Positions 1-20,453 of a DNA stretch of 64,000 bases are shown piece by piece (the first letter of the stretch is position 1; every line of letters starts with the position of its first letter). Both the position numbers and the translations under genes were made by a program. The stretch comes from Quercus robur (Eukaryota; Streptophyta; Magnoliopsida; Fagales; Fagaceae), in assembly GCF_932294415.1 (NCBI RefSeq), contig NC_065539.1, positions 37,154,001-37,218,000 of the forward strand, given 5' to 3'. The notes below the pieces were generated by a model. The model was not told the origin of the DNA. It saw only the letters and a program-made list of their open reading frames with translations, and did no database searches.

Positions 1-2512
1 AACATATTATTATTAACTAATATTGGTGAGTAAAAATATAATTTCAGCGGTAAGTTCAAATTAGAACTAGTAATAACTTTCCACATAAGATTTTAATGTG
101 ATTCTTGTGAAAGTAATGCAAAAAAATGTTGTGAATATAACGCTTTTCATTGAAAAATATAATTGTTGAGAATGAATATAGAAAGAATAAATGATGATAA
201 AAAAAGAATAAATAATGAATGAAGAAATAATATTTAAATGAGATAGAGAATGGGATAGAAAATCTGTTGAAAAATGTATTTGAAAAAGTGAGTAGCTAAA
301 AGGTAAAAGTCACTGTTCATTTTCCAAACAGTACAAAAATTTGGAGAATCTGCTTGAAATGCTCTAACCTGCCTCTCTATTTTCGTGCTCTCTCTCTCTC
401 AAATCCCTAGCTCCTGCCTTTGTCTTCCTGCCATCGTAGACCTACTTCCTTGCAAAGCCGCCTCTTATCTGCTTTGATCTTGTGCAATTTGATGGTAGAT
501 GTACTGATATGATGATGCATGCAATGACGGTGGGAACTAGGAGGAGGAGTGCTGGTGGTGCTATTTCGTGATAATTTCTTTTCTTTCTCTCTTTCTTTCA
601 ATCTCAAATCTAGGTCTCATCTTTCTCTCTCTTTCATCTCAGATTTGAGTCTCATCTTTCTCTCTTTCTTTCGGTCTTAGATTTGGGTGTGTGGTGTTTT
701 TCATGCTATTTGGTTTCAATCTCAGATTTGGGTTTGTGGTATTTTTGGTGTTATTTGATTTCACTAGTTTTGGATTGTGGTTGTGACTTGTGAACTATGT
801 TCTTTAGGTTTGGGTTTTATTTCTGCAGGTCCATTTTTCATACACCCGATCTAATCGGGTCGGTTGCAAGTCAACCCCAAACCCGATCCAATCCAACCCG
901 TGGACAGCCCTAGACCACACACCAACAAAAAGTAGATTGAATACTTCCTTCTAGTCAAAGTAACAACTTTCCAACAATTTCAAGTTTTCACGACATGACA
1001 TCTTAATTAATTTGATATGGGGAGGGTTATTCTATAACAATTCAATTCAGAGACACCCTTTTTGTTTTGCCCTATTACAGACGTTGCACCCTAGATCTTC
1101 ATCATTGTGATTAAAGGATGAGGAACTGTCATATATCACTAACCATTTTACATGATTAGTCATATGACCTTGGTAAGACAATCTGAACTCAAATGACAGG
1201 TCATGTATTTCCATTTGGTAGGCAAATTGTAAGGATCAAGACCACAATACATGGGAGAATATTATGATAGAATCCAACTTGAACAAAGAAGAAATTTTTT
1301 TAATATGTGATCTGGCATTGATAAATGTACCAAGCTACATAGTTCAAGATTGGGCATCTTTTATCTCATAGCCAAGCCATTATTGAGAGGCAAAAGGGAC
1401 TCGAACATCAATTTAAGTAGAGAATTTTTTATAACGGGAATTAATTTAAAATTTGAATTTTCCTTTTCCTCCGATTTCAAAATTCCAAATGCTCAAAGAT
1501 TTTAGTTTTTGCTTTGATTCTCTCTCCCTAGGTTTCACCCTCTTTCTACTTTACTAGATCAAAACTAGGGTTTTCTCACTGCAAGCTGTGTCCAAAATGC
1601 CAACTAGTCCATTGCAAAATAGCAATTAAAATCGGGACTGGGGTGATCAAAGTGATAGGCAAATGTATATATTAGATCATATATTGTTTGCTCAAACAGA
1701 TAAATGCACCTGACTACCAAAAATATACATTATACCAAGAGAGAATACTCGGCACATCTAGAAAACCAAATGCATACAAATAAATATTTAACAAAAGATA
1801 AGCACACCAGGAAACAACTTCAGGTTGAAATTTCTGATAGACTTTCAACGTAACTAATTTGATAAGCAATATCACCCTCGCAAAATTTTCCTGTTTAAAG
1901 CAAGTAATCACGAGCCCTCAACAGTGGATAATCCAGGAGATCAGAAGAGATGTTTAGCTAAAATTTACATGCTACAAAAACACTAATGGCTAGCAAAATT
2001 ACTAGAATAAAGTGTTTAAAGCAACCAAAAAAAATATCCTTTTAAACCAAGTGGACAAAAGAATTCAACAGGTGGCTGATGAAACCACTGATTAATGATT
2101 ATACATCATTTACCCATACTACAAAGACAAAAAATATGAATATATTACGTAATACATGACAAGACAAAGGGTGTATTAGTCATAAAGCATGGTTTTCATT
2201 TTTCCCCAGGAAAAAATATAACATCCGTGCTTATTACAACTATTCGTGTCTCAAATATATGAACAATTCCCTAAAGTGAGACGATCTCTCTTTCTTAGGT
2301 GAGCCCAAGAGGGGCATTATAATTGCGAGAATCCTGAAGAGGTAAAAGAGTCTGGACATGTTCTCAAGTAGAACATTTGCGAGCCTTAGCAGCAAATTGA
2401 ACCCAGCAACAGATAACACATATACAAAGTAACTGAGGTAAAATCATAATATTGCTGACATTGTGAAAAACTGCAAAAAAAGTTGAGTCTTGACACAAGC
2501 ACTTCTTACCCT
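1..2512. other. Gene-free flank and CKL 3' region
   Basis: No coding exon is supported here. The part next to 2513 is expected to carry the 3' UTR of the minus-strand casein kinase gene. Around 350-370 a sequence ending in GAAATGCTC followed by TAA resembles the right terminus of the TAA-flanked MITE at 17031-17756. Positions 590-760 hold imperfect direct repeats built on a TCTCAAATTTGGG-like unit with CT-rich spacers. Positions 840-912 carry the phrase CCGTGGACAGCCCTAG, which is also seen in similar form near 43190-43210 and is probably the end of a dispersed repeat. The short reading frames in this stretch have low-complexity or random content. Confidence 0.6.
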
Positions 2513-11086
<8,574 letters not shown>

Positions 11087-11900
11087 GGTTCAATTCCCAA
11101 TCAAAGTAAATACAAAACCAACAAGCTCACCCTCCTAACTCTTTTAATACAATACTAAAATGTCAAAAAGCTTTTTGCTTATCCAAAAAGCTCATCACCA
11201 ATAGATCTTTGATTCTAATCCACTCTCAGATCCACCTAACTCCAACAGAAACACAATGATCCCAAGAAAAAAAAATACCCTTTTCTACTCTTCAAATACT
11301 AAGCTCAAAAATCCAAACTTTTCCCCCAAAAAATTCAATATCAAAAAAAAAAAAATTTCTATGTAATACACCTAACTCTAACATAGGATACAACTACAAT
11401 TAAAAAAAATATAAAAATCTAAAGAAAGCCCAATAATCACCGAATAAAAACCCGGGATTCAGGGTCATCAAAAGGGTATTTCTTTGTTTTGTTTTTTTCT
11501 TTTCTTGGTAAAATCAAGATGAGATAAAACAGAGGTTGAAGAAAAGGAAATAAAAAGCGGTTGTTTCTTTAAACGGAAAATTATTGTGTTGTGTTTTCAG
11601 GAAAAGAACGAGAGAGAGAGAGAGAGAGAGTGGGTGGGGGGGACTTCGAAGTCGGGGAATGGAATCTTTAAATTTGGGTCCGATTTTCACGGCCAAGCTA
11701 ATAAAATGTGGGGGTAGATTCGGAGGGGATCTTTCGGATCTGGGTTTGGGTTTGGGTTTTCCCGGAAAATCCTTTTTTGGTGAGAGACTGAGAGTCTGAT
11801 TCCTCAGGAAAGGAGTATTGGGATGAGAGAGAGAGAGAGTGAGAGATAAAAAGAAAGAAAATGGATGAGAAAAGTAGATGATTGAAGAAGCAAAAGCTTA
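11087..11900 (-). promoter_or_regulatory. CKL 5' UTR and promoter region
   Basis: Upstream of the CKL start codon on the minus strand. The region holds two GA/CT tracts (about 11607-11630 and 11828-11842), typical of plant 5' leaders and core promoters, and an AT-rich stretch further out. No convincing TATA box or transcription start could be fixed by eye. The frames over 11514-11799 are explained by the microsatellite and leader. Confidence 0.45.
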
Positions 11901-12111
11901 AATGATATTGTCTTTTTTTTTTCTTTTTTGTTTTTATTATTATTGGTATTATTTTGTTGTCTATTACTATCTGTTACTTATAGAATACTTAACTTATTAA
12001 TAATTGGTTAAAAGTTAAAGCTGAGATTTTTTTTTTTTTTTTTTAAATGTATGAGACTGAGAATATCATTGAGAACTAGACTACTCAACCTCTTATAGCA
12101 TGAATTAGGGA

Positions 12112-12133
12112 TTTTTTTTTTTTTTTTTTTTAG
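12112..12133 (-). mobile_element. Tail-only retroposon micro-insertion
   Basis: A roughly 22-bp insert (T run followed by AGG) is flanked by an 11-bp direct repeat GAATTAGGGAT (12102-12112 and 12134-12144). This fits a poly(A) tail integrated by target-primed reverse transcription with nearly no body. Confidence 0.55.
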
Positions 12134-12187
12134 GAATTAGGGATAATTGATTGTTCTTATTGTTTGAAGATGGACACCTCATATTCG

Positions 12188-12208
12188 AAATTTTTTTTTT
12201 TTTTGATA
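12188..12208 (-). mobile_element. Tail-only retroposon micro-insertion
   Basis: A 21-bp insert (A3, T run, GATA; reverse strand TATC-A-run) is flanked by the 15-bp direct repeat GACACCTCATATTCG at 12173-12187 and 12209-12223. The repeat is perfect. Confidence 0.7.
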
Positions 12209-13194
12209 GACACCTCATATTCGTGGAGAAAGGCAAAGGGAAGTATTTCATATTTTATATTATTAAGTTTGATCTGAATATTACTTTTTTTTTCTTTTTC
12301 TTTTTTTTCCCAAATTGAATAACCATTACGTGATTTATATAAAAAATTTGACAATCAAATCCGCTTTGGGATTTCTTTTCAAGAGTTGTTAAGAAACCTA
12401 CACTCCGTTTGTTTGTTTGATATAAAATATTTTTAGAAGTAAAATATTTGTAGAAAAATATTTTCATTTTACTGTGTTTGGTAAGATACATGAAAATGTT
12501 TTGTAAAATATTTTTAATATAACATAAAGTAGAAAAAAAAACTATTAAAATATTTGAAAAAATTTATTAACCTCTAAAAAAATACATGGAGACCGATGAA
12601 AGAGCATCAGAGTTAGTAAAAAATTCTGCTCTTTACTTAATTTTGAACAAACTTTCTGCCAAGATCTATAAAAGTTTTTGCTCACTTTACAACAAACAAA
12701 TTCCTTTACTTTCTTAAGTGAAGCCGATGTTAATTTCTTATTCAAAAAGTTGGGCAAGTAACAATCTGGGATTAGAGTTCAGAAAGCTAGCAAGAAATTG
12801 AATCTGACAATCATATATTCAGGTTCAGGAGATCTGGGAAAAGCAATCTCACAAAATTGCATAACTACTACTATCTTGATTAACTTTATATAAGTTCGCC
12901 GTGTTTGTTTCATGTAAAATATTTTTCGAAAAATACCTATTTTCCAAAAATGCTATTTTCAAGAAAGGAAAATATTTTTTAGTGTTTGGTTGCATTTCAG
13001 AAAATGTTGTGAAAAATATTTTCTGGTGTTTGGTTGTGTTGTTGAAAATACAATAGAAAACACATTTTCTACTTATTGCCCACATTTTCTCACATTTTCT
13101 CAACTGCCAAACAAATATTAATTTCATTCCTCAATCCAGAAACGCAAATAAAACCCAGAAAAAAAAATTTCATAATCCGGTCAAATTGAGAGAA

Positions 13195-13530
13195 GAAGGA
13201 AGAGAGAGAGGCGACTGGGTTCGACGAGAGGCGAGATTGCGCGGCGGAGGCAAAGGCGAGATCGCGCGGCACGGTGCTGCGATCGCAATCGGCGCAATGC
13301 TGCGATCACGATCGACGCGGTGCTGGGGTACGACGATCTCGCGATCGGTGCGGTGCTGGGGTGCGACAATCGGCACGGTGCTAGGGTACGACGATCGCGA
13401 TCAACGCGATTAGGGACGACGAATCTGGGTCGAGGATGATCGGTTTTGGGGTGCGACGAGAACGATCAGTTTTGGGTGGATCGATGCTGGGGTGCGACGA
13501 TCTCGCTAGTGGTGCGATCGACGCAACGAA
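13195..13530. repeat. CpG- and GATCG-rich degenerate repeat
   Basis: The local base composition differs sharply from the AT-rich surroundings. Phrases such as CGGTGCTGGGGTACGACGAT and GCGATCGG recur several times with variation. Reading frames are open on both strands over this stretch (for example 13186-13413), as expected for GC-rich sequence without stop codons. The translations are Arg/Ser/Ala-rich with no recognised domain. It is probably an internal minisatellite of the surrounding element. Confidence 0.6.
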
Positions 13531-13610
13531 CAAGATCGGTCTTGGGTTTTCTGGGTCGTCAGAGTCGGTTTCTGGGTTCTTCGGAGTCGATTTCTGGGTT
13601 CAGTCTCTTC

Positions 13611-13613
<3 letters not shown>

Positions 13614-13699
<86 letters not shown>
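13614..13699. repeat. (CT)n microsatellite
   Basis: An uninterrupted CT dinucleotide run of about 86 bp. The apparent Ser/Leu-rich reading frames across it are artefacts of the repeat. Confidence 0.95.
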
Positions 13700-13701
<2 letters not shown>

Positions 13702-14744
13702 GCACAGGCGCGATCTCCCTCTCACTTAGCTCTCTCTCTGTTTTCCAGAAAATGGCATTTTAAGGTAAAATAAAAACGAAAATCAATTTACACCCCCAAC
13801 ATAGGTCTACTGAAAAGCATTTCCGGAAAATGCATTTTCCATGCGCAACCAAACACCCGTACATACAGAAAAGCATTTTCGGAAGTGATTTTCACCCAAA
13901 ACAAACACAGCCTAAGTACTTTGCGAAAAAGTATACATTGGAGACGGGATTTAAATTTGCTTCAGTTATCTTCATCTCTTCAGTCCTTTTGGCACAATAC
14001 TTCATCCCGTCTTTGAGAATATATACATATATAATATAATGTTCAGTGGTCAACGTAGAATTCGTTTCAAATTTGCCCAACAGCCACCAGAATCACCACC
14101 AACCATTCAAAAAATAGCCATCAAAACCACCACCAGCCACTGCCAAAGATTCAAAAAAACAACCACCAACAGCCCAAAAATCCATATCAAAAAGGCAAAA
14201 ACACCCACAAAACCAAATCAAAAACATGAAAAGAAAACCTACGAACAAAAATTCTAATTTGAAAATCCAAAAACCTAGCAAATCTAGCGATGGTGGGATC
14301 GGAACAGCCACCAACAAGATCAAAGCAGCCACAAAAAACCTAAGCTGCTGCTCAACCTTTAGATCCTGATGGATTTCATGAGAAAGACGAGAGGAGGAAG
14401 GAGAGTGTGAAGTCGGTCTTGGGTGGCGCTGTTGATGGGTGGCATCGCCAGTCAGTGGGTGGCGCCGATAGGTTTTGGGAGAGAAGGATTGGTGGGTGAG
14501 AGAAAATTAAGAGATAGCGTGAGAGGGAGAGAAAGCATGAGAGTCATCGAGATGAGAGTTACTGAGCAAATGTAAATTATTTTACCAAAATTTTAAGCGT
14601 AAAATATTTTACAAAAATTTGCTTAGATTGATTTGGTTAACTGAAAATATTTTACTGTAAAACAAACACCGTAAAATAAGAAAATATTTTCCTGCAAATA
14701 TTTTACATTGAAATAAATAAAGCGTTAAATTAAACAAACTTAAA

Positions 14745-14753
14745 ATAAAATTA
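14745..14753. repeat. Left target-site duplication of Pack-MULE
   Basis: ATAAAATTA here is repeated exactly at 16595-16603, directly outside the two inverted termini. Nine base pairs is the usual Mutator target duplication. Confidence 0.93.
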
Positions 14754-16594
14754 GGCGAAAAGTACATTTTAGTCCCTACATTTTCAGGCGATTCCCATTT
14801 TAGTCCCTATATTTTATTTTTACCGCTTTTAGTCCCTATCCTGAAAAACGCTTCCCGTTTTGGTCCCTGCTGTTACTCATTTAACAGAAATATCCTACGT
14901 GGCAAACGGTCCAACAGTAAATGCTGGCGTGTCTATTAAAATAATATTAAAAAAAGCCACGTCAGATAAAAATAATATTAAAAAATGCCACGTCAGCAAT
15001 TTAATTTTTGAAAAAAGTCAAATCATATAAAAATAATATAAAAATTTCTAACCTAATTATTTTTTAAAAAAAGAAAAGAAATTAGTTAAATTAAATTTTT
15101 TTTCCTTTCTTTTGGAAGAACATGAAGAACGTTCCAGGAAATCTCTCATCTATCCAAAGCTGAATTCATCAAACCTTTCAGCCTCAGGTACACAAAGTTA
15201 GAGTGGGTGTTTGTTTGGTGATTTCTATAATTCTATGTGGATAATAATAAGAAACATCAACGCAAAAGCGGCATGGTATGATCTGAACCCACAACTTAAA
15301 TTTTCATTTCTCTTCATATATTGGTTTAGAATATCCATATTCAATTGTTCTAGGTGATGAGTTTGAATTATTAGTGGGGGGTTAAAAACCAAAAACAGAA
15401 ACCTTTGGTTAGAGAAACATATTTGGATTAGTTGTTGACATGAGCAACAAGCAACCAATTGAGCTTGACGATGAGCAAATCGCTGAGCTGCGTGAAATAT
15501 TTCGTTCATTTGATCGGAACAATGATGGGAGTTTGACACAACTTGAGCTAGGATCTCTCTTGAGATCACTGGGTCTAAAACCAAGCTCGGAACAGCTTGA
15601 AACCTTGATTCAAATGACTGATACGAACAGCAACAGTCTGATTGAGTTTTCGGAGTTTATAACACTTATGGCACCTGACCTCCTTCCAGCTAAGTCTCCA
15701 TATACAGAAGACCAACTAAGGCAGTTGTTTAGGCTTTGATCCATTTGGTGGTGGCGTTTTGGTGGTGGGTTTCAGTTGTGGAGTTCAAATCGGTGGCCGG
15801 CTTTGGTTATGGGTTTTTTTCTGTGTTTGCTGGATCCATTTGGTGGTGGGTTTTGGTGCTTGCTGGGTCTGATTGGTGGCTGGGTTTTGTTGGCAGCCGG
15901 GTTTTGGTGGTGGCTAGGTTCTGTTTGATGTGGTGGTGGTCATGCCAGGTTTCGTTACGCTTTCTCTAAGATCTTATTCAGGCTTCGTTGGGTTTGGTTG
16001 TGCATGGAGGCCGAAAATCTGGGTTTGAGTTTTGTGTTTGGTTTCAAAGCATAAGAAAATCTTGTTGAATGTTTGTGTTTTGTAAATTTTTATGGGCATA
16101 TCTTTTATTTTGTAAATCTGAGTGATTTTATGGTTTTGGTTGCTAAGAAAATGCAAGAAAAGAAAAGTAAATTTTTAATTTTTAATTTTCTGGGCAAGCT
16201 TAGTTGGGGAAGAAAAATGAAGAACACGTTCTTCCAAAAAAAAGGAAAAAATTTAATTTAACTAATTTCTTTTATTTTTTTTTTAAATAATTAGGTTAGA
16301 AATTTTTATATTATTTTTACCTGATTTGGCTTTTTTTCAAAAATTAAAGTACTGACGTGGCATTTTTTAATATTATTTTTATCTGACGTGACTTTTTTTA
16401 ATATTATTTTAATAGACATGTCAGCATTTACTGTTTGACCATTTGCCACGTAGGATATTTCTGTTAAATGAGTAACAGCAGGGACCAAAACGGGAAGCGT
16501 TTTTCAGGATAGGGACTAAAAGCGGTAAAAATAAAATGTAGGGACTAAAATGGGAATCGCCTGAAAATGTAAGGACTAAAATGTGCTTTTCGCC
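14754..16594. mobile_element. Pack-MULE with captured calmodulin-like gene fragment
   Basis: Long terminal inverted repeats of about 370 bp (14754 to about 15124 and about 16224-16594) begin GGCGAAAAG on both strands and include repeated TTTTAGTCCCTA phrases. They match with only a few mismatches. A perfect 9-bp target duplication flanks the element, as expected for Mutator-like transposons. No transposase is present. The 1.1-kb interior carries a truncated EF-hand gene (15440-15739) with apparent 5' leader and intron sequence upstream, then a G/T-rich segment of unknown origin (15740-16000). A Mutator element carrying host gene pieces is a Pack-MULE. The close match of the two ends suggests a fairly recent insertion. 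Confidence 0.92.
15440..15739 (+). pseudogene. Truncated calmodulin-like protein (CML15/16/18-type), captured
   Basis: A 99-residue open frame begins MSNKQPIELDDEQIAELREI. It contains one full EF-hand with a DRNNDGSLTQLE calcium loop, the LLRSLGLKPS linker of the plant CML15/16/18 group, and a second loop DTNSNSLIEFSE. Related full-length proteins have about 160 residues and four EF-hands. Here the frame ends just after QLRQLFR, where the third EF-hand helix starts, and runs into unrelated sequence and a stop. Loop 2 keeps the first Asp and final Glu, so calcium binding by this half-protein is conceivable. The fragment lies wholly inside the Pack-MULE. A possible intron in its leader runs from GTACAC near 15188 to CTAG near 15352. 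Expression is unknown. Confidence 0.85.
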
Positions 16595-16603
16595 ATAAAA
16601 TTA

Positions 16604-17030
16604 ATATAATGAATTATCAATACAAATAAAAAATTAATCAAATACAAATGCATGAAGTTTTACAATTTTCTTCTACAAGTTTTCATATTTTGAAATCCTT
16701 AAATGAAAATTCATTATGAGTTATCATTATCTTCGTCAATTGTCAATATGGGGTAAGTGTAATCATTTTATTTTGTTAAGTTTGTATAACATTTTTTTAT
16801 TTTTATACAATTGTCATTATCTATTTGTTATTATTTTTATAAAAATATTTTAAACTGAATAACAAAACTCAACTAATGTGCATTGTATTAATTATTGATC
16901 CAAAGAACCACACACATCTATACATATATAAATAATACGTTGTGTGTCCACTTAACGAATCAAATACTTGAAAATCACTAACTTTTTTGAATCACTAACT
17001 TTATACCAAAATGTTATTATAACATGATAA
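16604..17030. other. AT-rich stretch without recognised features
   Basis: Between the Pack-MULE and the next MITE. Very AT-rich; no exon, RNA gene or clear repeat was recognised. Confidence 0.6.
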
Positions 17031-17194
17031 GAGCGTTTGCATCAATTTGGCTAAAACTTTCCATTTATTTTAGTATAAAAACCTATTTTTTCTATTTCAC
17101 ACAACTACTTTGCAAAAACATCTACATCATACTATCTATTATAAACTCTATTTTCTTTAAATAATTATTTTTTATTCTTTAACCTACCGTATCA

Positions 17195-17237
<43 letters not shown>

Positions 17238-17756
17238 ATTTAAAAAAAAAAATCTCTCTCTCACCTCTCATTTCTCTCTTAGCTCTTAGCCTATTCTTCT
17301 TCTTCTTCTTCTCCTTCCTCCTCCTCCTTCCTCTTTGTTGGATTGCGATACTGGGCTACGGTGGTGGGTGGGGCAATGATGGGTTTGATCTCAATGGGTT
17401 CTAGTTGGGTAGTGATGGGTTTGATTTGGGTTTTCCAATTGATGAGTTGACTGGGTTTTGTAATAGGATGTTCAAATTTGTAATGGGTTGTGACTAGTGG
17501 TGGTATTAGGCGGTTAGTGGTGGCTAGGTTTTACGGTGAAATGAAGGAGAGAGAAGAGAGAGAGAAATAAATAAAATAATGAGAAACTAAAAAAATATTA
17601 ATATGCAAAGTTACAGTAACCGTGTATATTTACATAGTTACAGTAGCAAAAATGAAAATCTACAGTGGTATAAACAGACTAATGTGGGCAGTTTTAAGGC
17701 TAAAATGTGTAAATTTAACATCTTTTTATATTTTACACAAATTGGTGCAGATGCTC
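17031..17756. mobile_element. PIF/Harbinger-like MITE, TAA target duplication
   Basis: The ends GAGCGTTTGCATCAATTTGG (left) and GAGCATCTGCACCAATTTG (reverse strand, right) are inverted repeats, each flanked by TAA. A three-base TWA duplication is typical of PIF/Harbinger elements. The interior carries a CT tract (about 17199-17234), a CTTCTT-rich stretch and GGGTTTTG-rich sequence, with no transposase. Related sequence occurs at 54940-55260 and near 56610. Confidence 0.65.
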
Positions 17757-17938
17757 TAAAATACACACATATGTAACAAATCATCTATATTTCCTAATTA
17801 TTAAATTATATAAAGTTAAATTATATTTATAACAAAATATAAAATTATAATAACAAAATATACACTTACAACTCACAAACACTCGCTCTTTATTCTTAGA
17901 GTTGGAGATATCGATAGTCAAATAAAGAAAAGAGATTC

Positions 17939-17997
<59 letters not shown>

Positions 17998-19196
17998 TTT
18001 ATGTTGTTGGTTGGTTTTGGGATGGGTTGGTCTATGTTGTTATTTAGTTTTGGGTTCGATTGATCTGTGTTAGAGTGTGCAAAAATATTTTTAAAGATAA
18101 ATTAAACTAATACAAAAAGATTTTATATATATTTATCAAGTCAGAGGGTTCATTTTGATTGCGTTTGTACATAGAATTATATATTTTAAGAAAAAATTAT
18201 GGACAAAACAAAATCTTACAATATTTTCACAATACTCTTATTTTTAATTGTGGTATGACTTGATCTAATATTTTATTATTTTATTTTAACCTATGAGAGA
18301 CTAACACCTTAGCTACTGTGACAATTTGTTATGTCCTTAGCACAACTCATATTTTAATATATAAGGAAAATATGATACACAAAGATTCTACTTTCTAAAA
18401 AAAATGATATACAAAGATTTTAATGGAGTGTTTAAATATAGAATAGCATTTGCTTTCAAAAATATATAATAGAATTTAAATTCAATTAAATATATATATA
18501 TATATATATATATTAAAATAATGACGTGTAAAATTGTAAATTCTCAAAACTTATATGACACAATATTATGAGGTCAACTAAAATTCAATCCTCTTTGGTT
18601 TTATACTGATTATAGATATATTAAAAAAAAAATGGAAACATAATATTTTATTTTTGAGATAAGTAGATAGTGGGGAGGGGGGAGGTAGGGTTCAACCATA
18701 AACACAGGACATTACAAAATATGTCTTTATCATTGAGCTATCACTTAAATCTCATAATATTAAAAAAGTCTATGGATACAACTTTTTTGAACAACCCTTA
18801 TCATAACACTGAAGTGATCTATGGTATGGTGAAAAAAGACAATGGGTCCATATGAAAGTAATTGTCTACTACTCATATCATTAAGTTGTGGCAAATGGTT
18901 TGGTCCTAAAATAACTACAAAATATTTTATATTTAAAGAATAATATTATATATTACATTCATATATTTTTTGTTTACAATAAGTGGGGAGAGAGGATTTG
19001 AATAATGAGAATCTAGCAATGCAATTAAACTACAAAACTTTTAACTACGAGAAAGCATCCCTTTCCATTTAAATTCTTCAATTTTCTTCAATTTTAATGC
19101 AAATGTAAGGCACAAGACATTCAATAAATTCAATAGATAAAATCAAATAAATGTCACATGTGTCATATCTATCTAAATTTTGGAGAAAATCAAGGG
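17757..19196. other. AT-rich gene-free stretch with microsatellites
   Basis: Holds a (GA)25 run at about 17941-17990 and a (TA)n run at about 18491-18513. Near 18684-18745, the reverse strand reads like a tRNA-derived SINE head (GTGATAGCTCAATGATAAAG and GGTTGAACCC). No coding sequence was recognised. Confidence 0.5.
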
Positions 19197-19749
19197 ATTT
19201 AATACGAGGGATTGACCATATTTCTGAAGTTTAACTTTCCATGTCATTTGGACATTGGACCCCATTTGCAACTCTGCAAGACCATAATGCATGGATGATT
19301 GATTCCTAAGATTGTTTACAAATGAGACATACAAGATCAACATGAACACCTTTCAATCCCAAGTTGAGCATGGTGGAAAAGGCATTACAAAATCTCTCCA
19401 TAGAAAGATCTTGACCTTTTGAGAAACCTTTAATGACCATAAAGTCTTTCACACATTTTGCTGTTGTAGAGTAGAGCCCTAGATGACTCTCCTTCCTTAC
19501 CAATATGCTTTAAGGACATGCCATATAATAAGCATTACAAACAATAAAATCACCATATTTTGAGGCCACCCAAACGAGTATGTCTCTATTATTTTAACTT
19601 GATAAGGACTATTTTGCCTAATGGACTTAACATCAATTTGCAAGAAAGACATGCTGCAACAATGGTAGATTCCATTAATGAGTGTCAGGATCAAGGACTC
19701 ACATTCGTGAGCATTTGAACTAAGGAATCTTAACAAAAGAAATAACTCT
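19197..19749 (-). pseudogene. L1-type LINE remnant, zf-RVT region (left part)
   Basis: On the minus strand, frame-broken sequence shows KGVHVDLVCLICKQS and nearby HALWSC, the pattern of the zinc-binding domain found after reverse transcriptase in plant L1 LINEs (CPxCxxxxExxxHxxxxC). It is split by the Ty3 element at 19750-30083; the other half continues at 30084-30250. It has several frameshifts and no intact frame. Confidence 0.55.
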
Positions 19750-20370
19750 TGATGGGAGTGTTTTCTACAGATAAATTGACTTATAAGAAGAAGGCAAGGA
19801 GGGTGGACAACCTCTGCAAGGTCATCTACTTCACTAAAAGATGACAGAGGATCCTTAATAAACCAACGACACCTTCAAGACATAACGCCACCAAGGCCGA
19901 CGAATACGTCATGTACCAATAGGAAAAATGGAGGTGGCGGTTGACCATAAGACCGACGAGACGGGAAGTTGACGAATACCACATGGCCATGTGTGGTCCC
20001 CACGAATACTCATGTATGAAAATATCTTGCACATCACGTACCAAGGCCTTATCGTGCTCACATAGGGAAAAACACCCTAGAATCATAGAAACCCTAATAC
20101 CAAATACCCTCCGTAAGGAAAGATCCCCACCTCTAAGGGATCTTGATTTACCACTCACCACTGTATAAGCACCGGACCTCCTCTTTCCCCAGGTACACAA
20201 AAAATCCCTAACTCTTTCACTAAAGAGTTGATAGAGATTTCTCATTCGCTAACTTGACCTTCAGAGGGTTTTTAGCCAGTGCCTTATGTTTGGTCCTTCG
20301 TCCTTATTTACAGGTACCCATTGAAGTGACTTGGAGCCTACGACTTACTGACGATTTTCGCACATCATCA
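19750..20370 (+). repeat. 5' LTR of Ty3 element
   Basis: A 621-bp repeat beginning TGATGGGAGTG and ending CACATCATCA, matched end to end by 29462-30083. A TATA-like phrase near 20163 (CTGTATAAGCACC) precedes the likely R region. Reading frames seen within it on both strands are not genes. Confidence 0.95.
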
Positions 20371-20453
20371 GTTGGCGTCATCTATGGGAATAACGAGTGA
20401 TAAGCCATATCGCCATCTCAAAGACAAAAAGTTGTATGGTCTTAACACGATCA

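Larger units (their letters stand above)
12898..13912. mobile_element. Inner TIR element with CpG-rich core
   Basis: The termini GCCGTGTTTGTTT (left) and GGCTGTGTTTGTTTT (reverse strand, right) are inverted repeats. The flanks TAAGTTC (12891-12897) and TAAGTAC (13913-13919) look like a target duplication with one mismatch. Subterminal parts carry repeated TTTTCxGAAAA phrases. The middle has no transposase. It holds a GC-rich repeat (13195-13530) and a (CT)n tract, so the element is non-autonomous. Confidence 0.6.
12404..14726. mobile_element. Outer non-autonomous DNA element (nested)
   Basis: The left end near 12404 (CTCCGTTTGTTTGTTTGATA followed by repeated AAAATATTTT) is matched in inverted form by 14640-14726, where the reverse strand shows GTAAAATATTTGCAGG and CGGTGTTTGTTTTAC. 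The ends are diverged and the exact borders and target duplication are uncertain. A second element (12898-13912) lies inside. No transposase was recognised. Confidence 0.42.

Noticed and set aside
13436..13763. Open frames of about 100 codons with long Ser/Leu runs
   Set aside because: They are translations of the (CT)n microsatellite and the GC-rich repeat; there is no domain and no splice context.
19826..20245. 139-codon minus-strand frame
   Set aside because: It lies within the 5' LTR and has a shorter counterpart in the 3' LTR at 29587-29958. LTR sequence, not a gene.
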